Shown piece by piece: positions 1-6,122 of a stretch of DNA of 7,521 nt. The notes beneath the pieces are model-generated. The model was not told the origin of the DNA. It searched no databases and was given only the letters and a program-made list of their open reading frames with translations. Position 1 is the first letter of the stretch; each line of letters begins with the position of its first letter. Origin of the DNA: CAYJSJ01 sp964373065 (GTDB lineage: Bacteria > Patescibacteriota > Gracilibacteria > Peribacterales > Peribacteraceae). The position numbers and the translations under genes are program-made. The stretch lies in NCBI GenBank assembly GCA_964373065.1, contig CAYJSJ010000030.1:1-7521 (forward strand), written 5' to 3'.

Positions 1-34
1 AAATCCCCTCCACTCCTTAAGCTCCTCAAAGCAA

Positions 35-250
35 ATGGCAATCCACGCACACAAGCACGGCGAAGAAAGCAACGATGCTATCCAGCAGCGCTTTAAAAAG
101 CAGGTTCAGAAATCTGGCCTCATGAAGCTTTTGCGCAAGCGCTCACGCTTCATCCGCAAACCAACGCGTAGAATCCTCCGGATCCGCGCCCTCAAGCGCG
201 AAGAGTTTCGGGAGGGAAACAGGAAAAAACAGTTTTACAGCAATATGTGA
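35..250 (+). CDS. rpsU: Small ribosomal subunit protein bS21
   Basis: A 71-residue, very basic protein matching bS21, a small protein of the 30S subunit that sits near the 3' end of 16S rRNA and helps in initiation. Visible family features are the N-terminal H-K-x-G-E-x-x-x-x-A segment (residues 6-15), the RFKK block (19-22), the G-L-M-K-L-L-R-K-R run (28-36), and the F-I-R-K-P-T-R-R stretch (39-46) leading into an Arg/Lys-rich tail. The length fits the family (about 60-70 residues). The ATG at 35 is the first start in frame and gives the usual N-terminus. The 34 bases before it are pyrimidine-rich and hold no Shine-Dalgarno motif. The gene converges on the reverse peptidase gene with only 7 nt between the stop codons, and I see no convincing terminator. 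Whether it belongs to a longer upstream operon cannot be told. Confidence 0.9.
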   Translation: MAIHAHKHGEESNDAIQQRFKKQVQKSGLMKLLRKRSRFIRKPTRRILRIRALKREEFREGNRKKQFYSNM

Positions 251-257
251 GGCTTAG

Positions 258-1931
258 CTATCTCAGCAATTCGAGCGCCTTCAGCAACACTGCATCGCGG
301 CCTTCCACTTCGCTCACGCCAATATCCGGGAAGACGCCGATGCCGTCGATCTTCTTGCCGTTTGGCGTAAACCACTCGGCGATCGTCATCTTCAGGCTGC
401 TTTCGTCGGTGAACTGGAGTACCTGTTGCACAGTCCCCTTCCCGAAGCTCTTGGCCCCGACGACGGTCGCACGCTTCAAGTCCTGGAGCGCTCCCGCGAC
501 GATCTCAGATGCCGATGCAGAGCCTTCATTTATGAGTACAACCATGGGTACGCTTGCAAGTAACACAGGATCGAGGGACGTCACGGGTTTCGTGTCGTCA
601 CTGCGGGAACGCACTTCCACGTACGGCGTGCCTCTCGGCACAAAGAGACTGACGACAGTATCTGCGGCATGGAGAAGCCCTCCGGGATTGCTCCGAAGAT
701 CCAGCACAACGCCCTTTGGCGTCTTATTCAGTGCCTGGATGAGACCCGGACGAAGATCCGTATCGGTAATCTTGCCAAACTGCGATATTTGAATGACGAG
801 CACATCGCCCTGCCAAGAGATGGTTGCCTCGGGAACACGAATAACATCGCGGATGACATCCACGTCAAATTCCAACCCGTCGCGATTGATGGTCAGCTTC
901 ACCTTCGACCCCTTCGGGCCGCGCACCTTCTCCACAGCGGCGAGGAAATCAAGACCTGCAAGCTTCTCACCATCGACCTTAATCACCTTGTCACCGGCCT
1001 TCAGCCCTGCAGCTTCCGCAGGCGATCCCTTGATGGGAGAAACGATTGTGAGCACTTCGTTGAGGTACTCGACCTGCGCTCCGATCCCCGTCACTTCTCC
1101 TTGGATCTGCGACTGAAACTGGCGCGCGCGCACGGGACGCATGAACGTGGTGTACTTGTCTCCAAGGCTCCCCACGAGACCCTCCGCTGCCTTGAAAGCC
1201 GCTTCATCGACATTGATGTTATCGATATAGAGAAATTCCTTCTGAATTGCACTCCATATGGTTTCCAGTATCTGCGTCTTTGGCAGATTCATGATACGGG
1301 TATTGGTCTGCAAGTTGAATTTGATCGTAGGCGGATTAGTCAGAAACTCCTGCGTTTTCGTTTCCTCCGCCCCAGCGAGTTTTCCAAGGAGCAGTTTCGC
1401 TTCGCGGCCGGTCAGAAGCCTACGCACACCGAAGAGATCGTTCCTGATCGGCTCCATCCACCCGCGCGCTACTCCCAGACGTACCGCCCGCTCCTCTGGC
1501 GTACCGATGCGTGCATCTTTGAATGGTGCAGGTGTTGCGGAATCGAACCCCGTTAAATTCGTGGCGACCCTGAGTGCATCTCCGCGGCTTATTCCCTGGG
1601 CCAACACAAGATCAAATCCGAATGCTTCCAGAGCGTTTTTCTTGTGGGCAACGCGAATGAAGGGCTCCAGTCCTTTGGAAACTCTTCGGTACGGAAGATC
1701 CTTACGCTGGTCGACCTCCAACCCTTCCAAACCAAGCGCCTGCACTGCGGCTCGGATAAAATCCCCCCTCGTCACTGTAGCATCATCGCGGACTCCCGAA
1801 AGATTCCACGAAGCAGCGGCACTGACTACCGCAGGCAGTATGAACAGCAATAGAGAAATGCATATCGCACGAGAAAGACTTCGCATACGTTCAATGAGAA
1901 AGAAGTATGCGAATACTACACGGAACCTCAT
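258..1931 (-). CDS. ctpA: S41 C-terminal processing peptidase with SLH-like N-terminal repeats
   Basis: A 557-residue exported serine peptidase of the CtpA/CtpB/Prc family, which cuts proteins near their C-termini outside the cytoplasm. A hydrophobic segment at residues 22-39, ending near A-V-V-S-A, looks like a signal peptide or anchor. Next come three TRxD/SRxDA/GREA-type cores around 54, 115 and 174, spaced 59-61 residues, resembling degenerate S-layer homology repeats. A PDZ domain follows at about 278-355 (GSPAEAAGLKAGD at 302-314), then the S41 core with D-L-R-S-N-P-G-G (411-418). The catalytic dyad is Ser473 (in GSASASE) and Lys498 (in SFGKGTVQ), with Gln502; the 25-residue Ser-Lys spacing matches known family members. 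The ATG at 1931 lies 4 nt after the upstream prsW-like stop, so the genes are probably translationally coupled. An alternative ATG at 1886 (Met16) would give a more classical signal peptide. The symbol names the family only; the substrate is unknown. Confidence 0.93.
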   Translation of the reverse strand: MRFRVVFAYFFLIERMRSLSRAICISLLLFILPAVVSAAASWNLSGVRDDATVTRGDFIRAAVQALGLEGLEVDQRKDLPYRRVSKGLEPFIRVAHKKNALEAFGFDLVLAQGISRGDALRVATNLTGFDSATPAPFKDARIGTPEERAVRLGVARGWMEPIRNDLFGVRRLLTGREAKLLLGKLAGAEETKTQEFLTNPPTIKFNLQTNTRIMNLPKTQILETIWSAIQKEFLYIDNINVDEAAFKAAEGLVGSLGDKYTTFMRPVRARQFQSQIQGEVTGIGAQVEYLNEVLTIVSPIKGSPAEAAGLKAGDKVIKVDGEKLAGLDFLAAVEKVRGPKGSKVKLTINRDGLEFDVDVIRDVIRVPEATISWQGDVLVIQISQFGKITDTDLRPGLIQALNKTPKGVVLDLRSNPGGLLHAADTVVSLFVPRGTPYVEVRSRSDDTKPVTSLDPVLLASVPMVVLINEGSASASEIVAGALQDLKRATVVGAKSFGKGTVQQVLQFTDESSLKMTIAEWFTPNGKKIDGIGVFPDIGVSEVEGRDAVLLKALELLR

Positions 1932-1935
1932 CCGG

Positions 1936-3654
1936 TCACAATGCAGGCGAAATTTGCAACGTATCCGCCGGTACGAACTCGTCTCTCTCTCTCAGCATCC
2001 CGCGTTCCTTCATGTTCTCCTTCTTGTAAAAGAGGACGGAGAGAATCCAGAACCCCCCGACGATATAGAAGAGGGAAGGAATGATCAGCAGGGCTATGTA
2101 ATGCAGCGGCGATCCGGCTCCTGCTCCAAAAAGATCACCGATAGTTCTCGGATTATTGGGGAGAAGATCCGGCAACGTGACGAGGAAATTAAAGAGCCCG
2201 TGCAGTAACACGGCAGAAACGAGCCCGAGCAAAATATTCTCCAACCGATAGGTGTTTTTTTCCGGGATCTGTAGTGCTCTCAGCATCATCGCAGGAATCA
2301 GGCGGATCGTACCGTTTTGCTGCTCGTCTTCCAGTACCGGACCTGCAAACAGTACGAGGCCGTAAAAGTATGCGAAGACACCCGTCGAAAGTACGTGAAC
2401 CATATTCGTGAGAATTGCCCGACCGAGGACATTACCCATGAAGGCTCCCCATTGAGGGGTATCCGGACGCAAAAGATACTCGCGAACAAACGCGAGGAAA
2501 TAGCTCGGATTCATCACGTTTTCTGCAAATGCAAAACCGATGGCAACGATGATCCCCAGTTGCAGCACGTCATCTATGGAACTGAAGAACGCCGTTCCGC
2601 TCTTCTTTAACACCCAGAACTTGGATACTTCTTCTATGAATCCGACGATGAGGAAGGAAATGAGTGTTGCAATGATCGTCGATCGTATGCCGGTAACGGA
2701 GACCAAGTTTCCGGTGACAAACGCGTTGGTGCTTCTGGTGAAGCTCTCCGGGACAATGCGAAAGAGGAAGAACTGCAGTTCCACATTATTCCGTACAAGT
2801 GCGTCGTAAAAGAGAATCGGCGCAGTGGAGATCATGCCGGAAAGGAACATAAGGACGACAAGGCTAAGGCGCTGGCGATGTTCCTTAAGGAACATAAGGC
2901 ACCACGTCAGTGCGGGGATAAAGGCGATGAGGGTAGCAAGCAAACGGGCACTTCGCTCCGTGGGAGATTCTAGAACAATCATATGCAACCCAACCCAAAA
3001 GACGAACGTCGCGAGCACCGATGCCTTCACTTTGGGGTGCCAAGGGCCGAAGAGAAATCTCCACGCAAGAAGGACACACAGAAACCCGAGTGCCATGAAG
3101 AACGGATCTTGGGGCTTACCGGGATCAAAGATCATTGCGTAAAATCCGAGGAGAATGAATGTCACTACGGTGCCGACCGTGAAAGCAAATACGTAGTGCT
3201 TTGTCCGCGGCCACAGAAACTGAGCAGCGATGCCGGTGATGCCAATGACTGTAAAGAATACGGCGGCATATGTTGTACCGCTCGGACCTGCAAAGGGTGC
3301 TATGCCACCGACCGTCTTCAATGAAAGTAAAAACAATCCGGCAGTGCATGCAACAGTAACGATAATCGCGTGCACCGAAGGCAGATAGGGCTTACGCTTG
3401 CGTTTCTCTATTGCCGAGAGCGGCATCTCGTGCGTCTCGGAATGATTGATAATTCCCATCCATATCCTGCAGAGGACGGCACCGATAATCGCAAAGAGTG
3501 CAAACATCATGATTGACTTGCCGGATGCGTCGCTACTTGTCCCAAAGAGCACTAGATCACTAGCAGCTCCGGCAACGCGATTTGGCAGCGCCGCGAACAA
3601 TGCGACGAATGCATACAAAACCCCTGTATTGATAGTTTGTAGCATTTGTTTCAA
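1936..3654 (-). CDS. PrsW-like intramembrane metalloprotease with long N-terminal membrane extension
   Basis: A 572-residue polytopic membrane protein; I count roughly 13-14 hydrophobic segments. The C-terminal half carries the PrsW-type signature residues inside membrane helices: E341-E342-x-x-K345 (in FIEEVSKF), E378-N379 (in GFAFAEN), H420, and H485 with N489 (in LLHGLFNF). In this superfamily such Glu and His residues form the putative metal site. B. subtilis PrsW, about 220 residues, cleaves the anti-sigma factor RsiW. Here the PrsW-like part starts near residue 262, so about 260 residues with some eight membrane segments precede it. The last 30 residues or so are charged and probably cytoplasmic. 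The start is TTG at 3654, chosen because it lies 9 nt after a TATAAT box; ATG at 3645 (codon 4) is a close alternative. It is first in an operon with the downstream S41 peptidase gene. No sigma/anti-sigma pair is in the window, so the substrate is unknown. The family call is firm; protease activity is inferred. Confidence 0.87.
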   Translation of the reverse strand: MKQMLQTINTGVLYAFVALFAALPNRVAGAASDLVLFGTSSDASGKSIMMFALFAIIGAVLCRIWMGIINHSETHEMPLSAIEKRKRKPYLPSVHAIIVTVACTAGLFLLSLKTVGGIAPFAGPSGTTYAAVFFTVIGITGIAAQFLWPRTKHYVFAFTVGTVVTFILLGFYAMIFDPGKPQDPFFMALGFLCVLLAWRFLFGPWHPKVKASVLATFVFWVGLHMIVLESPTERSARLLATLIAFIPALTWCLMFLKEHRQRLSLVVLMFLSGMISTAPILFYDALVRNNVELQFFLFRIVPESFTRSTNAFVTGNLVSVTGIRSTIIATLISFLIVGFIEEVSKFWVLKKSGTAFFSSIDDVLQLGIIVAIGFAFAENVMNPSYFLAFVREYLLRPDTPQWGAFMGNVLGRAILTNMVHVLSTGVFAYFYGLVLFAGPVLEDEQQNGTIRLIPAMMLRALQIPEKNTYRLENILLGLVSAVLLHGLFNFLVTLPDLLPNNPRTIGDLFGAGAGSPLHYIALLIIPSLFYIVGGFWILSVLFYKKENMKERGMLRERDEFVPADTLQISPAL

Positions 3655-3674
3655 AGTGGTATTATTATACCACT
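3655..3674. repeat. Perfect 7-bp inverted repeat over the protease-operon -10 box
   Basis: The arms AGTGGTA (3655-3661) and TACCACT (3668-3674) flank a 6-nt centre, TTATTA. The repeat covers the reverse-strand TATAAT box and ends next to the TTG start codon at 3654. This placement fits an operator for a dimeric repressor, or a small hairpin at the very 5' end of the transcript. Only one copy is in the window, so function is inference. Confidence 0.5.
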
Positions 3675-3692
3675 ATTTTGTTATTTTGAGAA
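3664..3692 (-). promoter_or_regulatory. Promoter of the PrsW-like/Ctp operon
   Basis: On the reverse strand a perfect TATAAT lies at 3669-3664, inside the 10-mer TATAATAATA. A weak -35, TTCTCA (4 of 6 to TTGACA), lies at 3692-3687 with a 17-nt spacer. The predicted transcript start, near 3657, is only about 3 nt before the TTG codon at 3654, so the mRNA would be leaderless or nearly so. The box and its distance to the start codon match the promoter of the response regulator at 7053-7058. Confidence 0.6.
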
Positions 3693-3715
3693 GTGTGGAA
3701 CACATGCGCTATAGC
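3686..3715 (+). promoter_or_regulatory. Possible promoter of glyS
   Basis: TTGAGA (3686-3691, 5 of 6 to the -35 consensus) and TATAGC (3710-3715, 4 of 6 to the -10 consensus) are 18 nt apart. This would give a leader of about 64 nt before the glyS ATG. The -35 overlaps the opposite-strand -35 of the protease operon, so the two polymerases would compete. The -10 is weak, so this call is tentative. Confidence 0.35.
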
Positions 3716-3772
3716 TCACGTGTTTGGCAGTCTCGGGTGTTCCCTGCTAGGCTCCAGTGCGTCAATTCCTAG

Positions 3773-3785
3773 CCTCCTCCTTTTC
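3773..3785 (+). promoter_or_regulatory. Pyrimidine tract before the glyS start, in place of a Shine-Dalgarno
   Basis: Thirteen consecutive pyrimidines (CCTCCTCCTTTTC) directly precede the ATG at 3786. They cannot pair with the CCUCC anti-Shine-Dalgarno; the tract in fact resembles that anti-Shine-Dalgarno sequence. Initiation probably relies on an unstructured or S1-type binding site, which is inference. The tract supports choosing the ATG at 3786 only by analogy with rpsB. Confidence 0.35.
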
Positions 3786-5195
3786 ATGCCTGCGACTTCT
3801 CTCGATCAGATCGTATCTCTCTGTAAACGGAGAGGGCTCATTTTCCCGGGATCAGAGATCTATGGAGGGCTTGCAAACACGTGGGATTACGGGCCGCTCG
3901 GAGTAACACTAAAAAACCGCATCCAGAATACATGGTGGGATGCGTTTGTCCGAAAACGAGCGGATATGGTCGGCCTGGAAAGCGGCATTCTCATGCATCC
4001 GAAGGTATGGGAAGCGAGCGGGCATGTAGCAAATTTCGGTGATCCACTCGTCGATTGCAAGAGCTGCAAGGAACGCTTTCGCGGCGACAAACTCCTGGAA
4101 GAAGCACTCGGTGTGGAATCCGCCGCCGTCCTCACGCTCGATCAGGTGCAACCGATGCTTATGGCAGAGAAGATCCCCTGCCCCAGTTGTGAAAAGATCA
4201 CTTGGGCCGTTGCGAAGAAATTCAACCTTATGTTTCGCACCCAGCAGGGAGTCATCGAAGGTGAAGGCACGGATCTTTACCTTCGTCCCGAAACTGCACA
4301 AGGCATGTTCGTGCAATTTAAAAATATCACCCAGACCATGCGCCCGCGTCTCCCCTTCGGCATCGCACAGGTGGGAACGGTATTCCGCAACGAGATCACC
4401 CCCGGGAATTTCACGTTCCGCACCCGCGAATTCCAACAGATGGAGATCGAATACTTCGTAGAGCCCGGAACGGAAGACGAACATTTTGAGCGGTGGAAAA
4501 CGTCCATGTGGCAATGGTGCCTGGATATCGGGCTCTCTGAAAAACGCCTCCGCATCCGAGAGCATGCAAAGGAGGAACGCTCGCACTATAGCTCCCAAAC
4601 CGTCGACATCGAGTACCTCTATCCGTGGGGCTGGGGGGAGCTCTATGGCCTGGCTAACCGAAGCGACTTTGACCTGACGCAACACCAGAAACATTCCGGC
4701 GAGGATCTTTCCTTTACAGACCCGGATGACCCGAAAAAGAAGTTCCTACCGTATGTAATAGAGCCCACCTTCGGTCTCACACGCACCGTTCTTTCGCTTT
4801 TGATAGAAGCATACATGGAAGAAGAACTGGAAGGAGGCGACGTTCGCACCGTGCTTAAACTGCCAAAGGGCATCGCGCCGATCGATATCGCAGTGCTCCC
4901 CCTCAGTAAAAAAGAACACCTGACGAAGAAGGCCGAGAGCATCTACCGCATGCTCATCGATGATACGTACCTCACCGTAGATTTGGATGTCACGGGTTCG
5001 ATCGGTAAACGCTACCGGCGCCAGGACGAAATCGGCACGCCACTTTGCATTACAGTGGACTTCGGGACACTAGGGGAAGATGACGCGCAGGGGAGCAAGG
5101 ACACCGTCACCGTCCGCGACAGAGATACGCTGAGGCAAACGCGGGTGGCGATTAAGGATCTTCGCAGTACGATTGCAGAGCACTGGAAAAACTGA
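3786..5195 (+). CDS. glyS: Glycyl-tRNA synthetase, single-chain alpha2 type
   Basis: A 469-residue class II aminoacyl-tRNA synthetase that charges tRNA-Gly with glycine in the cytoplasm. The N-terminus carries the family block R-R-G-L-I-F-P-G-S-E-I-Y-G-G (15-28) and W-D-Y-G-P-L-G (33-39). Cys91/Cys94 and Cys132/Cys135 form two CxxC pairs, a probable zinc-binding insertion. L-R-P-E-T-A-Q-G (166-173) follows, then motif 2 from F-R-N-E-I-T-P-G (200-207) through F-R-T-R-E-F-Q-Q-M-E (211-220), and motif 3 E-P-T-F-G-L-T-R-T-V (326-335). An anticodon-binding domain fills about 362-469. This is the homodimeric form, not the alpha2-beta2 GlyQ/GlyS pair. The frame is open back to a GTG at 3693, but the added 31 residues do not resemble the family and the ATG at 3786 gives the usual N-terminus. 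It opens the forward run glyS, rpsB, tsf; a 207-nt gap holding a structured element separates it from rpsB. Confidence 0.96.
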   Translation: MPATSLDQIVSLCKRRGLIFPGSEIYGGLANTWDYGPLGVTLKNRIQNTWWDAFVRKRADMVGLESGILMHPKVWEASGHVANFGDPLVDCKSCKERFRGDKLLEEALGVESAAVLTLDQVQPMLMAEKIPCPSCEKITWAVAKKFNLMFRTQQGVIEGEGTDLYLRPETAQGMFVQFKNITQTMRPRLPFGIAQVGTVFRNEITPGNFTFRTREFQQMEIEYFVEPGTEDEHFERWKTSMWQWCLDIGLSEKRLRIREHAKEERSHYSSQTVDIEYLYPWGWGELYGLANRSDFDLTQHQKHSGEDLSFTDPDDPKKKFLPYVIEPTFGLTRTVLSLLIEAYMEEELEGGDVRTVLKLPKGIAPIDIAVLPLSKKEHLTKKAESIYRMLIDDTYLTVDLDVTGSIGKRYRRQDEIGTPLCITVDFGTLGEDDAQGSKDTVTVRDRDTLRQTRVAIKDLRSTIAEHWKN

Positions 5196-5210
5196 GGATT
5201 GGAAAATTCT

Positions 5211-5328
5211 CGTCATTTCCTTGCACTCAGAAGTGTTTTCCGCAACCATCTCCCCGCACTCCTCGCCGATCACCGGCGGATCCTCCCCGCGACTGCGGGG
5301 CCTGCCGCCACCCGATGGTGAAATGACG
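5211..5328. repeat. Nested palindromic element between glyS and rpsB
   Basis: The 9-bp perfect inverted arms CGTCATTTC (5211-5219) and GAAATGACG (5320-5328) bound a 118-nt unit. Inside, ACCATC (5245-5250) pairs with GATGGT (5314-5319), right next to the outer arm. CGCCG (5264-5268) pairs with CGGCG (5274-5278), and CCCCGC (5285-5290) pairs with GCGGGG (5295-5300) around a GACT loop, itself flanked by GGCGG (5275-5279) and CCGCC (5305-5309). A second CCCCGC at 5252-5257 could compete for the same GCGGGG. No T-run follows, so it is a poor intrinsic terminator. It may be a dispersed palindromic repeat (REP/MITE-like) or a structured leader of rpsB-tsf. The rest of the 5196-5402 gap holds a pyrimidine tract at its 3' end and no clear promoter. 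Confidence 0.6.
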
Positions 5329-5375
5329 CGAAAGAGTTGCATAAGGATTTTCCACCGCACTTCCCTCTTCGGGCA

Positions 5376-5402
5376 CCTCTCCCCGCCCTCCCGCCCTTCC
5401 TC
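5376..5402 (+). promoter_or_regulatory. Pyrimidine-rich tract before the rpsB start
   Basis: Of the 27 bases before the ATG at 5403, 25 are C or T, with single G residues at 5385 and 5393. No Shine-Dalgarno motif is present. The tract resembles the one before glyS and may mark how this organism presents these starts to the ribosome; that role is inferred. Confidence 0.35.
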
Positions 5403-6122
5403 ATGTCACATTCCTCCATCACCGAAAAGGATCTGCTGGATGCCGCATGCCACCTCGGCCACCCGAAGCCCAAATGGAACCCGAAGATGTCTCGCTATAT
5501 TTACGGCGTCCGTAGAAATATTCATGTCTTCGATCTGGAGCAAACCCTCAAGCAACTCAATCGTGTGTGCGACATACTCCAGAAAATGCAGGCGGAAGGG
5601 AAAACCATCCTCTTTGCTTCCACGAAGCAACAAAGCATTCCGTACATCGAAGTCTTCAACGAAGCGCTCGGCCAACCGATCGTCACGAAGAAATGGATCC
5701 CGGGACTGCTCACCAATTGGCAGACCATCAAGAAGCGCCTCAAGCATTACCTCGATCTCCAGAATTCCTTCAAGACGGGGGATGTGGCGAAGTACACAAA
5801 GAAGGAACAGCTTTCCCTTCGCAAGGAGCTCACAAAACTCGATATCGCTCTCGGAGGCGTCAGCACCATGACGGGGCTGCCGGATGCGCTGTTTGTCATC
5901 GATGCCGTACGCGACATCGTTGCCGTACGAGAGGCGAATACATTAAAAATCCCCGTCTACGGCATCTGCGACAGCAACGCAGACCCCGAGCTCTTCACGG
6001 AATGTATTCCCTGCAACGATGATGCGGTGAAATCCATTCGTCTCGTCACAAGCTGCATCCTCGAAGCGATGGGAGGAAAGGCCTCGGAAAAAACCCCGGA
6101 TATTCTTCCTGCAAAACCATGA
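5403..6122 (+). CDS. rpsB: Small ribosomal subunit protein uS2
   Basis: A 239-residue ribosomal protein S2, a late-assembling component of the 30S subunit that helps anchor protein S1 where S1 is present. Family blocks are plain throughout: L-L-D-A-A-C-H-L-G-H (10-19, usually GVHFGH), W-N-P-K-M (24-28), Y-I-Y-G-V-R-R-N-I-H (31-40), the W-I-P-G-L-L-T-N-W block, the T-K-K-E-Q-L-S-L-R-K-E-L segment, L-P-D-A-L-F-V-I-D, and I-P-C-N-D-D-A (usually IPGNDDA). The frame is open back to a TTG at 5337, but those 22 residues (proline-rich) do not belong to S2; the ATG at 5403 gives the normal length. The stop codon overlaps the tsf start (ATGA at 6119-6122), so the two are translationally coupled, as in the widely conserved rpsB-tsf operon. 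Confidence 0.97.
   Translation: MSHSSITEKDLLDAACHLGHPKPKWNPKMSRYIYGVRRNIHVFDLEQTLKQLNRVCDILQKMQAEGKTILFASTKQQSIPYIEVFNEALGQPIVTKKWIPGLLTNWQTIKKRLKHYLDLQNSFKTGDVAKYTKKEQLSLRKELTKLDIALGGVSTMTGLPDALFVIDAVRDIVAVREANTLKIPVYGICDSNADPELFTECIPCNDDAVKSIRLVTSCILEAMGGKASEKTPDILPAKP

Noticed and set aside
669..1556. Long forward open frame (295 codons) opposite the S41 peptidase gene
   Set aside because: It mirrors a clearly conserved reverse-strand gene; its product shows no recognisable family features, and an antisense open frame is common in such GC-moderate coding DNA.
3693..3785. 31-residue N-terminal extension of GlyRS from a GTG
   Set aside because: It overlaps the proposed promoter, has no family resemblance, and the ATG at 3786 gives the standard N-terminus.
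3716..3785. T-box riboswitch in the glyS leader
   Set aside because: The leader is too short and lacks the AGGGTGG-type T-box sequence and an antiterminator; only a weak AGGCT/AGCCT pairing is seen.
3909..4694. Reverse open frame (261 codons) opposite glyS
   Set aside because: It lies inside the well-conserved GlyRS coding region, and its translation shows no domain or plausible start context.
5070..5360. Reverse open frame running through the glyS-rpsB gap
   Set aside because: It covers the palindromic element and the end of glyS; the apparent peptide is what a GC-rich hairpin element yields by chance, with no conserved domain.
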